From: Pirellulales bacterium
GTDB taxonomy: Bacteria > Planctomycetota > Planctomycetia > Pirellulales > Lacipirellulaceae
Direction of reading: 5' to 3'
DNA length: 63,093 nt
Assembly: GCA_028279215.1 (NCBI GenBank)
Contig: JANQOF010000014.1
Location: forward strand, 1 to 63,093
Shown: positions 35,581-45,720 of the stretch, piece after piece
How the letters are laid out: each line of letters begins with the position of its first letter
How positions within the stretch are numbered: position 1 is the first letter of the stretch
Program-made: the position numbers and the translations under genes
The notes under the pieces: model-generated
What the model was told of the DNA's origin: nothing
The model's database searches: none
What the model saw: the letters and a program-made list of their open reading frames with translations, nothing else

Positions 35581-36252
35581 ATGGACGACGCAACGACACC
35601 GCCCGCAGCTCCCGAGTTCGATTCCCTGGCCGACGCTGCGCGTTGGGCGGGGCTTGAAATTCCGCCCGACCAGCTTGCCGCGCTCGACGCCTACCGGAAG
35701 TTACTTTGGGATTGGAACGAGCGTATCAATCTTACGCGCCACACCACGCTAGCCAAGTTCGTCGGGCGAGATCTAGTGGATACCATGGAACTCGCCAAAC
35801 AGGTCGACCACGCCGACCGCGTGCTCGACGTCGGCTCGGGTGGCGGCGTGCCAGGCCTGCCGCTCGCGATATTGCGGCCCGATCTGGACATTTCGGTGTG
35901 TGATTCGGTGGGAAAAAAGGCTCGGGTGCTGGAATCGATGGTTGGCGAGCTTGGCCTCCCGGTGGCAGTTTACCCAGCCCGGGCCGAGCAGGTTCTGGAA
36001 CTTACCACGCAAGGAACGCTGGTTGCCCGGGGCGTTGCCGCGTTGAGCAAGCTGCTCAAGTGGCTTGCTCCACACTGGGAAGCATTCGACCGCTTGCTGC
36101 TGATAAAAGGCAAGGCTTGGGTAGAAGAGAGGGCCGAGGCACGTCATCACGGGCTGATGCAAAACCTCCAACTCCGCCGGCTGGCCAGCTACGAAAGCCC
36201 GCTGGTGGGCGAAAGTGTCGTCTTACAGGTCGTCTCGCGCTTGGAAACTTAA
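35581..36252 (+). CDS. rsmG: 16S rRNA m7G527 methyltransferase
   Basis: RsmG (GidB) methylates N7 of G527 in 16S rRNA using SAM. The SAM motif is RVLDVGSGGGVPGLPLAI at about residue 80, preceded by WNERINLTR and followed by GVAALSKLLKWLAP. The length of 223 is typical. I start at ATG 35581 (MDDATTPP); the frame continues 24 codons upstream, without support. A GGGAAAG lies about 10 bases upstream. It is the first of a small plus-strand group with the DUF3467 gene, 134 bases downstream. Confidence 0.94.
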   Translation: MDDATTPPAAPEFDSLADAARWAGLEIPPDQLAALDAYRKLLWDWNERINLTRHTTLAKFVGRDLVDTMELAKQVDHADRVLDVGSGGGVPGLPLAILRPDLDISVCDSVGKKARVLESMVGELGLPVAVYPARAEQVLELTTQGTLVARGVAALSKLLKWLAPHWEAFDRLLLIKGKAWVEERAEARHHGLMQNLQLRRLASYESPLVGESVVLQVVSRLET

Positions 36253-36386
36253 CCTTGGGCTGCTGGTCGCCTGCGGACAAATGCCGTAGACTGAGTGGTT
36301 CGCGTACAAATCAAGGGCGGGCCCTGCAGGGCAAGCAGCGAGCACTCTTTCCCACAATCGTTCTAAAACGTAACGGAGAAACTCCC

Positions 36387-36746
36387 ATGTCCGACAATCC
36401 CGAAACCGCTAGCGACGAAACGCAGCCCGCCGAAGGTGCCGCGCAGCAGCAACAGCAGCAGCGAGCGCGCGTGGAGGTTTCTGACAAAGAAGCCATTTGC
36501 ACGTATGCCAATTTCTGCCGAGTGACCGGTACGCCTGAAGAGCTGATTCTCGACTTCGGCCTTAACTCGCAGCCGTATGGGGTGCCGACCGAACCCGTCG
36601 AAGTCAAACAGCGGATCGTCACCAACTACTACACCGCCAAGCGTATGTTGCAGGCGCTTCACCTATCGGTGCAGCGGCACGAGCAGGCTTTTGGCGTGCT
36701 GGAGACCGACGTGCAGAAGCGCGTGGTTACCAAGGCGCAAGGCTAA
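36387..36746 (+). CDS. DUF3467 protein
   Basis: A 119-residue protein with a Gln/Ala-rich start (eight Gln in AQQQQQQRA) and a DUF3467 domain (PF11950). The family motif is YANFCRVTGTPEELILDFGLN, then VKQRIVTNYYTAKRMLQALHL and VQRHEQAFGVLE. The function is unknown; such proteins are small soluble dimers common in planctomycetes. GGAG precedes the ATG by eight bases. It follows rsmG on the same strand and may belong to the same transcript. Confidence 0.88.
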   Translation: MSDNPETASDETQPAEGAAQQQQQQRARVEVSDKEAICTYANFCRVTGTPEELILDFGLNSQPYGVPTEPVEVKQRIVTNYYTAKRMLQALHLSVQRHEQAFGVLETDVQKRVVTKAQG

Positions 36747-36818
36747 AGCGGTAAGTCTTCGGACTCCGCGATTTCCCCTCCACGTAGGTGGCCGATCACT
36801 GCGTGCCGCTCGCGCCGT

Positions 36819-37160
36819 TTACTGCTGCGCAGACTGCAGAATGCGGCTCTTTTCCATGGCTTCTTCGGCCAACGGAATGTAACGTTGGTCGCCCGTGCCT
36901 GCATAAGCGCGCTGGTAAGTCACGCTCATTGCGGTGAAGCTAAATGGGTCGTCGGGAGCGAGTTGGCAAACCTGCTCGCCATGGGCGATCGCTTCGTCGT
37001 GCTTGCCGAGCCGCTGCAACGCCACGGCCAAGGCCGAATGAGCTATGGCGTAGGCCGGGTCGACTTCCAAAGCCTCTTTAAGCTTGGCGACCGCTTCCTC
37101 GAGCTTGCCGTCGGCCTTGAGTTGATCTGCTTCGTTGTAGAGTTCGAGTGCTGTTGCCAT
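36819..37160 (-). CDS. small TPR-repeat protein
   Basis: A 113-residue protein built of two to three tetratricopeptide repeats. The first is ALELYNEADQLKADGKLEEA, the second LEVDPAYAIAHSALAVALQR with LGKHDEAIAHGEQVCQLAP, and a partial third ends near IPLAEEAMEKS. There is no signal peptide. TPR proteins hold other proteins together; I cannot name a partner. It is convergent with the DUF3467 gene. The ATG at 37160 (MATALELYN) fits the helix start. Confidence 0.88.
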   Translation of the reverse strand: MATALELYNEADQLKADGKLEEAVAKLKEALEVDPAYAIAHSALAVALQRLGKHDEAIAHGEQVCQLAPDDPFSFTAMSVTYQRAYAGTGDQRYIPLAEEAMEKSRILQSAQQ

Positions 37161-37475
37161 AGCTGCTTGTTGGATGTGGAAGGTAGTGAGTGCGCTCGGC
37201 GGTTAGCTCCGTCGGCCAACTCTCATGCTAGCACTGTGGTTGGGGCCTCACTACCCCACGTATACGCTTAATCGATCGTACACGTTGAATGGGCAAAATC
37301 GATACGTTCGGTTAAGGGGGCGCGTTTGGCGATACCGATAACCAACGCATGAGGAGGAAGCTACCTCGCCGAGTGAAAGCAGTCCCGCAAAACGCTGGCA
37401 CTCAAATCCTGCACGTACCTGGCCGGCCGCACGTTACCTGCGCCACTACGGCCACACATCCCAGGGGGCCCACCT
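37161..37475. other. intergenic region upstream of lpxA
   Basis: About 315 bases between the TPR and lpxA starts. It contains GAGGAGGAAG near 37351 with no long frame after it, and weak palindromes. No gene, repeat family or riboswitch is recognised; both promoters should lie here. Confidence 0.45.
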
Positions 37476-38333
37476 GTGACGATCCACCCGCTTGCCGAAG
37501 TTAGTCCCAGTGCCAAGCTCGGCGTAGACATTTCGATCGGACCTTTTACCGTTGTAGAAGCTGAAGTCGAGGTGGGCGACCGCTGTCAGCTCGCTTCGCG
37601 GGCGACGATCAAAGCGGGGACTCAACTCGGTAGCGACAACCTGGTGTGCGAGGGCGCGGTGCTGGGCGGTATGCCGCAGCATCTGAGGCAGCCAGAGTTT
37701 CCTGGGCGCCTAGTAATTGGCGACCGCAACGTGATTCGCGAAAACGCCACGCTGCACCGCGCATTAGCGACCGATTCGGCCACCACCATCGGCAACGATT
37801 GCCTGATTATGGTCGGCGCTCACGTGGCTCACGACTGCATTCTGGGCAGCAATGTCGTGCTCACCAACAACGCGATGCTTGGCGGACACGTCACTGTAGG
37901 CGACCGAGCCTATCTGGGTGGCGGAGCAGCCGTACATCAGCATTGCAACGTTGGGCGGATAGCCATGGTCGGCGGGCTGGCTCGACTCGACCAAGACGTT
38001 CCGCCGTTCATGATGGTCGACGGTGAATCGAACCAGGTCGTCGGACTAAATCGCGTGGGGCTGCGTCGCGGCGGCGTGACCCCCCAAGAGCGTGCTGACC
38101 TCAAAGAAGCGTACCAACTCATCTATCGCAGCGGTTTGGCGTTTCAAGAGCTGCTCGAAGCGTTGAACGCGACCTACGTCGATGGCCCCGCTGCGGAGTT
38201 CGCACCATTCTTGCAGGCCGCGACACGTGGCTACATTCGCGAACGCCGCGACCCGCCCAAGAGCTTCCGCATCGTCCGCGAAGACCCAGTCAGCGAGACG
38301 CTTGTCAGCGAACCGGTAAAGCACGTGGGCTGA
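37476..38333 (+). CDS. lpxA: acyl-ACP-UDP-N-acetylglucosamine O-acyltransferase
   Basis: LpxA puts the first acyl chain on UDP-GlcNAc in lipid A synthesis, in the cytosol. The left-handed beta-helix is obvious from hexapeptide repeats ([LIV]Gxxxx), beginning IHPLAEVSPSAKLGVDISIG. The catalytic His lies in GAHVAHDC (IMVGAHVAHDC), and GGHVTVGDRAYLGG and AVHQHCNVGR follow. The C-terminal helical part is VGLRRGGVTPQERADLKEAY. The length of 285 is slightly above the typical 260. The GTG at 37476 starts the canonical MTIHPLAEV. No other lipid A gene is adjacent. Confidence 0.94.
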   Translation: MTIHPLAEVSPSAKLGVDISIGPFTVVEAEVEVGDRCQLASRATIKAGTQLGSDNLVCEGAVLGGMPQHLRQPEFPGRLVIGDRNVIRENATLHRALATDSATTIGNDCLIMVGAHVAHDCILGSNVVLTNNAMLGGHVTVGDRAYLGGGAAVHQHCNVGRIAMVGGLARLDQDVPPFMMVDGESNQVVGLNRVGLRRGGVTPQERADLKEAYQLIYRSGLAFQELLEALNATYVDGPAAEFAPFLQAATRGYIRERRDPPKSFRIVREDPVSETLVSEPVKHVG

Positions 38334-38429
38334 GCTGAGAGCATTTCCGAGGACGGAGACGCCGCCGCCGGCTGCGAGCAACCGACGACGGCGCGAGTTG
38401 AGTGCTGGTTATTAGTTCGCCAGAGCCGG

Positions 38430-41400
38430 CTATGGAATCGGCGTGCCTAACAGGCGAGCTTCTTCCTCTTCCTGAATGATGATGCGTGGTGTGACCATCA
38501 TCATCAGGCTGTCGGTCTCTCGACCGATGCCGACGTTCCGGAACAGTCGGTTGATGTACGGCACTTTACTTAGCAGCGGCACACCGAACTCGTTGCGGTT
38601 TTCGTTCAGCCGTTTGATGCCACCCAGCAGAACGGTTCCCCCGTCGGGCACGCTCACGGTGGTCGTCACCGAGATGAACTGGAATGTCGGCAGCTGCACC
38701 GTCGTGCCGCTTCGAATTACCGTGTCGCTATCCGAATCCGACTCATTGTTCCCGTCGTCATCGTCGTCGGTCGTACTGCTGGAGGTGCTCGTGGACGTAG
38801 TGCCCTCGAACGTAAACTCCTGCACATCGCCAATCTCGCTGAAGAACGGGACCACCGTCAATCGAACGTAGCGGCGATCTTCGGAAACCACGGCTTGGAT
38901 GGTCATCAATGTACCTTCACTCAGCACGACGATCACCGGTTGTTGGGCGGCGGCGAACTCACCAACCACTGGCACCACGCTGATCACGAACGGTGTTTGC
39001 GACGTATCGGAAACGAACGCCTGCTGACCGTTGAACAGCGTCACCTTCGGAGCGTTTAGCACGTTGCTGCGGCTATCGCCTTGCGACGCCTCGATGAGGA
39101 AGTACGCCTCGATGTCGCTGAGGATCGCAAACCCGAACGACGAGACGGTCATCGGCGTGCCGAACTGCGGCACTGCCAGGCCGAAGCTGTTCTGCCGGAA
39201 CGGAATGTCCAGATCGTTCGTGAAGTTCGGGAACTCGCCGTCGATCAGGCCGACCACGGCGCTAGGGAACTCGCCCTCGTACGCCTGGCCTGGCACCAAC
39301 GCGCCGGCGTCCGGATCGTTGTTTTCGATGTTGAAGTCGAAGTCGACGCCAATTCGTTCGAAGAAGCTGTCGTTCAAGCGAATGAAGCGCACTTCGATCG
39401 TCACCTGCAAGTCCTGCAATCGGCGGAGCTGGTCGAGCAGATCGGCAATTTGTTCGTGGACGTCCTGCGTTTGGCTGATCACCAAACTCAAGTTGGTCGG
39501 GAAGGGACGAATCTCCGCCTCCGGGCCGCCGTTCTCCACCCAAGTATCGCTCGCCACCGTGGAGATAATCAGGTCGATCAGCGAATCGAAGTCGGCGTTG
39601 GCAGCTCCTCCCAGGCCACCAGGGCCGCCGCCAATCGGTAAGGAAGTTGGTGTGGCGAAGCCGGCGCCGCCCTGTGGCGTACCGGGCTGGGCGAGCGCTG
39701 TGGGTGGCACCTGGCCGTCGGACTGATCGCCCGCACTGGCGTTGATGAACGACATGGGGCCATGGCCAAACGAACCGGCACCGTAGCCCATGGCGGCGTG
39801 GGCGCTGTTGATGAGCCCTTGCAAACCAATGTTGTTGTCCGGCACGAAGTTAGGAATTGGAACGACCAGATCGGCCACGTCGTAGACGTGGGTCAAGATC
39901 TCGCCGTCCTTGAGCTGTTCGCTCGTGATCTTGAGCACTTCGTCCTTAATCACGTAGCTCAGGTGTAATGGTTCGAGGATCAGATTCAAGGCGCTCTTTA
40001 GAGAAATCTCGCTGTTCACGTTCAAGGAGACGCGAGTGTCGCTCGAAACACCTTCTTGATTCAGGCCGCGCAGGTCGAGCACCATGTTGACGCCGGTAGC
40101 TTTCGACAAATCGTCGATCACGGCCGCAAGCGGCTCGTTTTGGTACCTCATCAGCACCGGCTTTTTCAAACTCTGCTCGATTTGTATCTCGGCTGGGCTA
40201 CGATGGCGATTCAGGTCGCCGCCGCTCCCTCGCTTGCTTACGAAATCCTCCCAGCGTTGTCGATCGAAAGCCATCTCACGACCATCACCCGTCGGGTTGA
40301 CGGACGACTGATTCACGTCGTTCATGCTGTTCCACCAACTTTCCTCCTTTGCTTGTGCCAGTTCATTGTTGATGAACTCGCGGCGGAGGAACCGGGCAGT
40401 TTGGACGACTAATTGCACGACCTCCTCTTCGGGAGCAATCTGCTGCAGACGAAACGCGACCTGCTCCGCTTCGTAGTACCGATGGTCGTCCCGTAGCGAA
40501 TTGAACTCGTCGACTAACTCGGCGATCTTCGACTGCATTTCGAGCTTCAGTTCCCGACGCCGCTCGATCTCGGCAAGAACTTCCTTGTTACGCTCGTCGA
40601 GCTCGAGGTCGGCACGATGTTCCTGAATGTACTGCTCGGTTTCGTCGATCACCATTTGCAACCGACGCTGAAGTCGTCGTTTGAAGTCGTCGTTGAGCGA
40701 ACTCTTGTTTACTTTCGCTTGCATGTCTTCCAGCATGCGAAGCGATTCTTTAGGATCCTTCTCGCGCATCTGGCGCGATTGTGATTGAATTCGACCGACA
40801 TCCGCCGAGAACTGACGCGCGAGCACTTGCTGCTCACCGTCGGCCTCGGCGAAGTTACTCTCCGCCTCCGGCGCCGCGGGCGAAGCGGTTGGTGGCGCTT
40901 CGATCGTCTCAGGCGCTGCGGTCAGCATTCGTAAGTGGTTGTCAAGGCGTTGGCGTGCTGACGCATCAAGGCTGGTACGATCGGCATTCGCCTGGCGGAA
41001 CAACTCGAGTGCTAGTTCGCGGTCACGGTTCTGCAGTGCCTGTTCGCCCTCGGTCACCAACTCTTGTGGGCTCCGGGCAGGCAGGGCCTCTGGAAGTTGT
41101 GTGGCCGGCACCTGGGCGAAACGCAATTCGCTCACAGTAGCCGACTCCTTTGGACCTGCGCTGGTCTGCAATTGGTCCAGCGGAACTTCCATCATGCTCG
41201 CCGGGTCCGCATAGCGCGAAGCGTTATGGGGCTCCGCATAGCGAGGCGCGGGAGGTTGAACGTTCTCGTCGGTCGTGGCCGTGGGGTAACGCGATGGAGG
41301 TTCGCTAAGTGCCGGAAGCGACTGGGCATCCGCCGACGTTAATTCCGGTAGCGCGCCTGGCACATCCTCTCGGAAGTTGCCATACGGAGTACCGACCGAA

Positions 41401-41855
41401 ACGGGCTTTACCTCGGGATCGACCATCAATTTCGGGTCGACCAATTGGGTAGGTTCAGGCGTTGCAGGTCCCGGCGCCAAGAAGGGATCCTCGACTGGCT
41501 GATCGCCGCGTCCGAGTGTGCGTTTCAAGATACTACCGACGCCACGCTCGTTGCTAGCGGACGATTGAGCCCGCATCAACTCGCGCCGTAGCGAACTTGG
41601 CGTGTCGCCGAAGTGAAATAGCGGGTAGCGAATGTTTGCCGCTTCGGTCTCCGTGATAACCTGGTCGGCTTTGGCAAAGTCGCCCGCTTCGATCGCGGCT
41701 CGAGCTTCGACCAGCATTCGATCGACATCATTCCGCGACAGCTTGTTGCTAGCCGCAAGCATAGACGTTTGACCGGGCGCCTGGCCGGTCATCCCGACTG
41801 ATAGTCCTAGACCCATTAGGATCACTACGATTCTTGACATCCGTGTCGCGTTCAA
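38430..41855 (-). CDS. large secretin (GspD/PilQ family)
   Basis: This is a 1141-residue outer-membrane secretin, much larger than most (about 650-750). It starts with a signal peptide (IVVILMGLGLSVGMT), then a Pro/Ala-rich linker and a coiled-coil Glu/Arg-rich region (residues about 330-480). N-domains with LEPLHLSYVIKDEVLKIT follow, and then the secretin channel (about 800-1130) with the signature VPDGGTVLLGGIKR and PLLSKVPYINRLFRNVG. A Ser/Asp-rich loop (TTDDDDDGNN region) interrupts the channel domain near residue 1020. The start is a TTG with AAGGAG seven bases before it, which is why I prefer it to ATG 41840. No other type II or pilus gene is in the window. Confidence 0.92.
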   Translation of the reverse strand: MNATRMSRIVVILMGLGLSVGMTGQAPGQTSMLAASNKLSRNDVDRMLVEARAAIEAGDFAKADQVITETEAANIRYPLFHFGDTPSSLRRELMRAQSSASNERGVGSILKRTLGRGDQPVEDPFLAPGPATPEPTQLVDPKLMVDPEVKPVSVGTPYGNFREDVPGALPELTSADAQSLPALSEPPSRYPTATTDENVQPPAPRYAEPHNASRYADPASMMEVPLDQLQTSAGPKESATVSELRFAQVPATQLPEALPARSPQELVTEGEQALQNRDRELALELFRQANADRTSLDASARQRLDNHLRMLTAAPETIEAPPTASPAAPEAESNFAEADGEQQVLARQFSADVGRIQSQSRQMREKDPKESLRMLEDMQAKVNKSSLNDDFKRRLQRRLQMVIDETEQYIQEHRADLELDERNKEVLAEIERRRELKLEMQSKIAELVDEFNSLRDDHRYYEAEQVAFRLQQIAPEEEVVQLVVQTARFLRREFINNELAQAKEESWWNSMNDVNQSSVNPTGDGREMAFDRQRWEDFVSKRGSGGDLNRHRSPAEIQIEQSLKKPVLMRYQNEPLAAVIDDLSKATGVNMVLDLRGLNQEGVSSDTRVSLNVNSEISLKSALNLILEPLHLSYVIKDEVLKITSEQLKDGEILTHVYDVADLVVPIPNFVPDNNIGLQGLINSAHAAMGYGAGSFGHGPMSFINASAGDQSDGQVPPTALAQPGTPQGGAGFATPTSLPIGGGPGGLGGAANADFDSLIDLIISTVASDTWVENGGPEAEIRPFPTNLSLVISQTQDVHEQIADLLDQLRRLQDLQVTIEVRFIRLNDSFFERIGVDFDFNIENNDPDAGALVPGQAYEGEFPSAVVGLIDGEFPNFTNDLDIPFRQNSFGLAVPQFGTPMTVSSFGFAILSDIEAYFLIEASQGDSRSNVLNAPKVTLFNGQQAFVSDTSQTPFVISVVPVVGEFAAAQQPVIVVLSEGTLMTIQAVVSEDRRYVRLTVVPFFSEIGDVQEFTFEGTTSTSTSSSTTDDDDDGNNESDSDSDTVIRSGTTVQLPTFQFISVTTTVSVPDGGTVLLGGIKRLNENRNEFGVPLLSKVPYINRLFRNVGIGRETDSLMMMVTPRIIIQEEEEARLLGTPIP

Positions 41856-42179
41856 CTCGACTCTCCTTGTTGCGATGGATTACATCGGCAGCATACCGTC
41901 ACCGTACGCTCTTCCTTGGCGTGCGAAACGGTAGTCGCATTCCCTAAATTCTGGAGTGCGATCGATTCCTTGGAAAACTCTGCGCTCGCTAACACCGTTT
42001 CCGCATCGCTAGCGAACGGCATGGCAAACGACTGTGGACTCTCAAACAAGTAGCTGGGGACAAGTTCTTAAGACAAGCGGGGGCGTATGTATCCGCCCTG
42101 CATTGAGGGGTCAAGACCAGTTCACCAAGTCGACGCGAAATTTCGCAACGGGAACATAAGCCAGCGTGCTTGAAAGCGG
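41856..42179. other. intergenic region upstream of the secretin, with a doubtful small frame
   Basis: A minus-strand frame (42049-41852, TTG start, about 65 codons) ends in TGA that overlaps the secretin TTG (T-TGA), the arrangement expected for translational coupling. The encoded peptide has VCCRC near its end but no family features, so I rate it low. Otherwise the region holds no gene I can support. Confidence 0.3.
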
Positions 42180-43337
42180 CTAGATCCGCTCGAAAACGGT
42201 GGCGATCCCTTGCCCCACACCAATGCACATCGTTGCCAGGCCGAGCGTTGCGTCGCGTGCTTGCATGGCGTGCAATAGCGTCGTCGAAATGCGCGCGCCG
42301 CTTGCACCAAGTGGGTGGCCAATGGCAATCGAACCGCCGTGAACATTGACCTTGGCCTCGTCGAGCGATAGGGCGCGGATGCAAGCGATTGACTGGGCGG
42401 CGAACGCTTCGTTTAACTCGACGAGGTCGATGTTGTCGAGCGACAACCCGGCACGCTTGAGCGCTCTATTCGTCGCGGGCACCGGTCCGGTGCCCATGAC
42501 CGAAGGATTGACACCGGCTACGGCTGTCGCTCGAATCTTCGCTATCGGCTGCAGTCCAAGCTCCTTGGCACGCGTGTCGCTCATCACCAGCATGGCAGCG
42601 GCACCGTCGTTCAAGGGCGAACTGTTGCCCGCGGTGACGGTGCCCATGCCGGGCATGAAGGCCGGCTTGAGCGCCGCGAGCGCTTCGAGGCTTGCGTCGG
42701 CGCGAACGGTTTGGTCGCGCACCGCGCGTACGCGGTTACCTTGCTCGTCGCGTCCCCAAACCGGTACGATTTCCCGCTCGAATGCGCCCGCGTCGAACGC
42801 CGCTGCTGCCTTCTGGTGGCTGGCGAGTGCAAATTCATCCTGCTGCTCACGACTGATTCCGCCCGATTGAGCCAGGAACTCGGCCGTGACGCCCATTAGC
42901 AGCGTCCCCTTGCTGGTGTGCTTGAACAGTCGCGGGTTGAGGTCGATGCCGGCGTCCATCGGGATATGCTGCATGTGCTCGGTGCCGCCGACGATTTGCA
43001 CATCTTCCGCTTGTGCAACGATCGAATGGCTCGCTTGGTTGAGTGCCTGCAGGCTGCTTCCGCAAAGGCGATTGATGGTGGCGCCCGCGGTCTCGACTGG
43101 CAGATCGGCCATTAGGGAGACCATCCGCCCCATGTTGAGCCCTTGCTCGCCCTGTTGCTTGGTGTTGCCGATCAAGACGTCTTCGATCACCGACGGATCG
43201 ATACCAGTTCGCTCGACGATCGCACGGACGACCACGGTCGCCAGGTCGTCGCTACGAACGTCGCGATACAAGCCCAGCTCAGGATGCGAGCGACCAATCG
43301 CAGTCCGACAAGCGTCGATGACAACAGGCGTAGTCAT
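42180..43337 (-). CDS. fadA: acetyl-CoA C-acyltransferase (3-ketoacyl-CoA thiolase)
   Basis: The enzyme cleaves 3-ketoacyl-CoA with CoA in the last step of beta-oxidation, in the cytosol. Catalytic residues are in place: Cys in INRLCGSSLQAL (about residue 90), His in GSIAIGHPLGASGARI, and the second Cys in ATMCIGVGQGIA near the end. LNEAFAAQSIA and NSSPLNDGAAAMLV are family blocks. The length of 385 is typical. I use ATG 43337 (MTTPVVIDACRTA), because the frame upstream overlaps the fadB end. It follows fadB on the same strand by 56 bases, so the two form an operon and probably an alpha2-beta2 complex. Confidence 0.95.
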   Translation of the reverse strand: MTTPVVIDACRTAIGRSHPELGLYRDVRSDDLATVVVRAIVERTGIDPSVIEDVLIGNTKQQGEQGLNMGRMVSLMADLPVETAGATINRLCGSSLQALNQASHSIVAQAEDVQIVGGTEHMQHIPMDAGIDLNPRLFKHTSKGTLLMGVTAEFLAQSGGISREQQDEFALASHQKAAAAFDAGAFEREIVPVWGRDEQGNRVRAVRDQTVRADASLEALAALKPAFMPGMGTVTAGNSSPLNDGAAAMLVMSDTRAKELGLQPIAKIRATAVAGVNPSVMGTGPVPATNRALKRAGLSLDNIDLVELNEAFAAQSIACIRALSLDEAKVNVHGGSIAIGHPLGASGARISTTLLHAMQARDATLGLATMCIGVGQGIATVFERI

Positions 43338-43393
43338 GGTGGCAGTAGTTTTGGGGATAGGAACCGGAATTGGTGGAGCGAATCGGTGGCCCA

Positions 43394-45553
43394 CTAACCA
43401 GAGGTGTAGAACCTAGCGTCGCTCTTTGCGTGCCGGAGCAGCATCTCGCTGGGTTCGTAACGCTTGCCCAAGCGCTTTAGGCCCTTGAGCTTTTCAACGA
43501 TGACGCCTGCGCCCACGGCATCGGCCCAGTGGAACAGCCCTCCTAGGAAAGGCGGGAAGCCGATGCCCATGATCAACGCCAAATCGACGTCGCGAACGTC
43601 CTCGACAATACCATCTTCGATCGCCAGAGTTGCTTCCACCAACATGGGCAGCATCAACCGATCGCTTAAGTCGTGTTTTTCTTGGCTAGGTGTTGCAAGA
43701 TTGGCGACCAGTCGCCCCACTTCCTCGCTCGGTTGCTTTTTCCACCGGCCCTTCTTATCTTTTGTCCAGTCAAAGAAGCCACGGCCGTTCTTCTGGCCCA
43801 ATCGCTCCTCGCCGACCAACTTGTCGACAATCGGAGTCGGCACCACGCGGTCGCTGAATGCCTGCTGCATCACTTTGCCCGCGTGCAAACAAACGTCGAG
43901 TCCTACGACGTCGTGCAACTCGATTGGTCCCATGGGCATGCCAAATGCCTTGGCAGCACTGTCGATCGTCTTAATCGTCACCCCTTCGCCAAGGAGCACG
44001 GCAGCTTCGTTCATGTACGGCAGCAACAGGCGATTGACGAGGAAACCCGGGCCATCGTTCACCACAACGGGCGATTTACCCAACTGTCTGGCGAACGCGG
44101 CCGCTCGGTCGATGGTGGCTTGGCTGGTTTGCTTGCCGCGAATAACCTCCACCAGCGGCATCTTTCGTACCGGATTAAAGAAGTGCAGCCCGCACACCCG
44201 GTCAGGATGTTCGAGCCCAGTGGCGAGTGTGGTAATCGGAATTGTCGACGTGTTCGAGCACAGCACCGTACTGGCCTTCGCGTTTGGTTCGATCGCTTGA
44301 AACAACTGCTGTTTCACACCGACATCTTCGATAATGGCCTCGACCACCAAGTCGCACTCGCCAAGTTCCTCACTATCGGTCGTGATGCCAAGCCGCGGAG
44401 TCAACTCCAACACCTTGTCGAGGTTGGGGCCCTTGAGTTCGCGATCGAATGCGGCCTCCTTCAGCACGGCTTGCTCGCCGGCAGCGAGCGCCGGCGCCCG
44501 ATTGTCGGATAACACGACCTCGACGCCACGGCGCAAGCTAACGGCCGCAATGCCTTGGCCCATGGTGCCGGCGCCCACGACGCCCAGACTGGCGGGCTGA
44601 TCGGCGGCATCGAGGTCCGATCCGGCGCCCTTCTTGTTTCGATCCTGGAGGAAGAACACGTTGAGCAGCGACCGATTGATTGGCGAGCCGAACAACGGTA
44701 CGAACTGCTCCGACTCCATCTTGCAGGCCGTATCGACGTCGACCGAGGAAGCTTCGAGCAGTAGCTCGAGTGCTGCGACCGGCGCAGGATAGTGGCCCTT
44801 GGTTTCCTGTTGAATCATCGCCACGGCCGTCGCGCCCAGGAATGCCAGCTCGTTGTCGGCCATGTCGATGGGTTGCGACCAACGCTGGCGATCGGTCAGA
44901 TATGCGCCACTGGAGCGCTCGCTGTGGATCATGCGGGCGGCTGCTTGGAGCAAGTGATCTGCAGCAGCTGCGCCTCCGGGCACCAGGTCGTCCGCGAGGC
45001 CCATCTTGTAGGCGTCGTTAGCGCTGCTATTCGCGCCGCTGGTAATCATCTCGACCGCGTTCGCTAGGCCAACAATCCGCGGTGTACGGACGGTGCCGCC
45101 CCAGCCCGGAAACAGGCCCAGCTTGACTTCGGGGAATCCGATTTGCGTTTTAGGGTTGTCGGTCACAATTCGTCGGTCGCACCACACAGCCAACTCGGCG
45201 CCACCGCCCACGCAGATGCCGTCGATGCAAGCCACGGTCACGTAGCTCGAGGTCGAGAGCCGCCGAAACAGATTTTGACCGTCTCGGCTGACCCTCTCGA
45301 TCACCTGTGGCGGCTCGTCGAGCGACGCGGCAAACTCGGTGAGGTCGGCACCGGCAATAAAGCTACCAGGCTTTCCACTGACGATGACCAAGCCCGCAAC
45401 GTCCGTATTGTTGGCCAGTGATTCGAGTTGGGCGTCGATCTCCTGGAGCAGTTCGCGGGCGAAAACGTTGACGCTATGATCCGCGTCGTGCAGCGAGAGA
45501 CGAGCGATTCCAGGGAGGGGAAAGTCGAGCGTCGTATGCCGGTTGGCCGTCAT
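43394..45553 (-). CDS. fadB: fatty acid oxidation complex alpha subunit
   Basis: A bifunctional enoyl-CoA hydratase and 3-hydroxyacyl-CoA dehydrogenase of 719 residues. The hydratase half (1-190) has [15 protein letters not shown] and [20 protein letters not shown]. The dehydrogenase half begins with the NAD motif [20 protein letters not shown] and continues [17 protein letters not shown]. The C-terminal domain contains [21 protein letters not shown] 45553 ([13 protein letters not shown]) is preferred over 45601, which would add an unneeded 16 residues. It precedes fadA with a 56-base gap. The regulator is not visible. Confidence 0.95.
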   Translation of the reverse strand: MTANRHTTLDFPLPGIARLSLHDADHSVNVFARELLQEIDAQLESLANNTDVAGLVIVSGKPGSFIAGADLTEFAASLDEPPQVIERVSRDGQNLFRRLSTSSYVTVACIDGICVGGGAELAVWCDRRIVTDNPKTQIGFPEVKLGLFPGWGGTVRTPRIVGLANAVEMITSGANSSANDAYKMGLADDLVPGGAAAADHLLQAAARMIHSERSSGAYLTDRQRWSQPIDMADNELAFLGATAVAMIQQETKGHYPAPVAALELLLEASSVDVDTACKMESEQFVPLFGSPINRSLLNVFFLQDRNKKGAGSDLDAADQPASLGVVGAGTMGQGIAAVSLRRGVEVVLSDNRAPALAAGEQAVLKEAAFDRELKGPNLDKVLELTPRLGITTDSEELGECDLVVEAIIEDVGVKQQLFQAIEPNAKASTVLCSNTSTIPITTLATGLEHPDRVCGLHFFNPVRKMPLVEVIRGKQTSQATIDRAAAFARQLGKSPVVVNDGPGFLVNRLLLPYMNEAAVLLGEGVTIKTIDSAAKAFGMPMGPIELHDVVGLDVCLHAGKVMQQAFSDRVVPTPIVDKLVGEERLGQKNGRGFFDWTKDKKGRWKKQPSEEVGRLVANLATPSQEKHDLSDRLMLPMLVEATLAIEDGIVEDVRDVDLALIMGIGFPPFLGGLFHWADAVGAGVIVEKLKGLKRLGKRYEPSEMLLRHAKSDARFYTSG

Positions 45554-45720
45554 GGCGTTCACTTCAGAGAAGGATTCGCTTGGGTAGTTTCCAACTACCA
45601 TTCTAGCGCAGGCCCGTCTACTGAGGGTATCCTACACCGATCACGCGATCTAGGAGAGACGTGCTGAGCCAACCGGGGCACGATTGACACTTTGGTCGCG
45701 ATACGCGCAACTGGAGTGTC

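Noticed and set aside
36060..36746. Extended start of the DUF3467 frame overlapping rsmG
   Set aside because: The family begins at the ATG at 36387, which has a GGAG upstream; the earlier part is out-of-frame rsmG sequence.
45600..45720. Cobalamin riboswitch before the DUF4430 gene
   Set aside because: The leader is short and lacks the conserved B12-box sequence.
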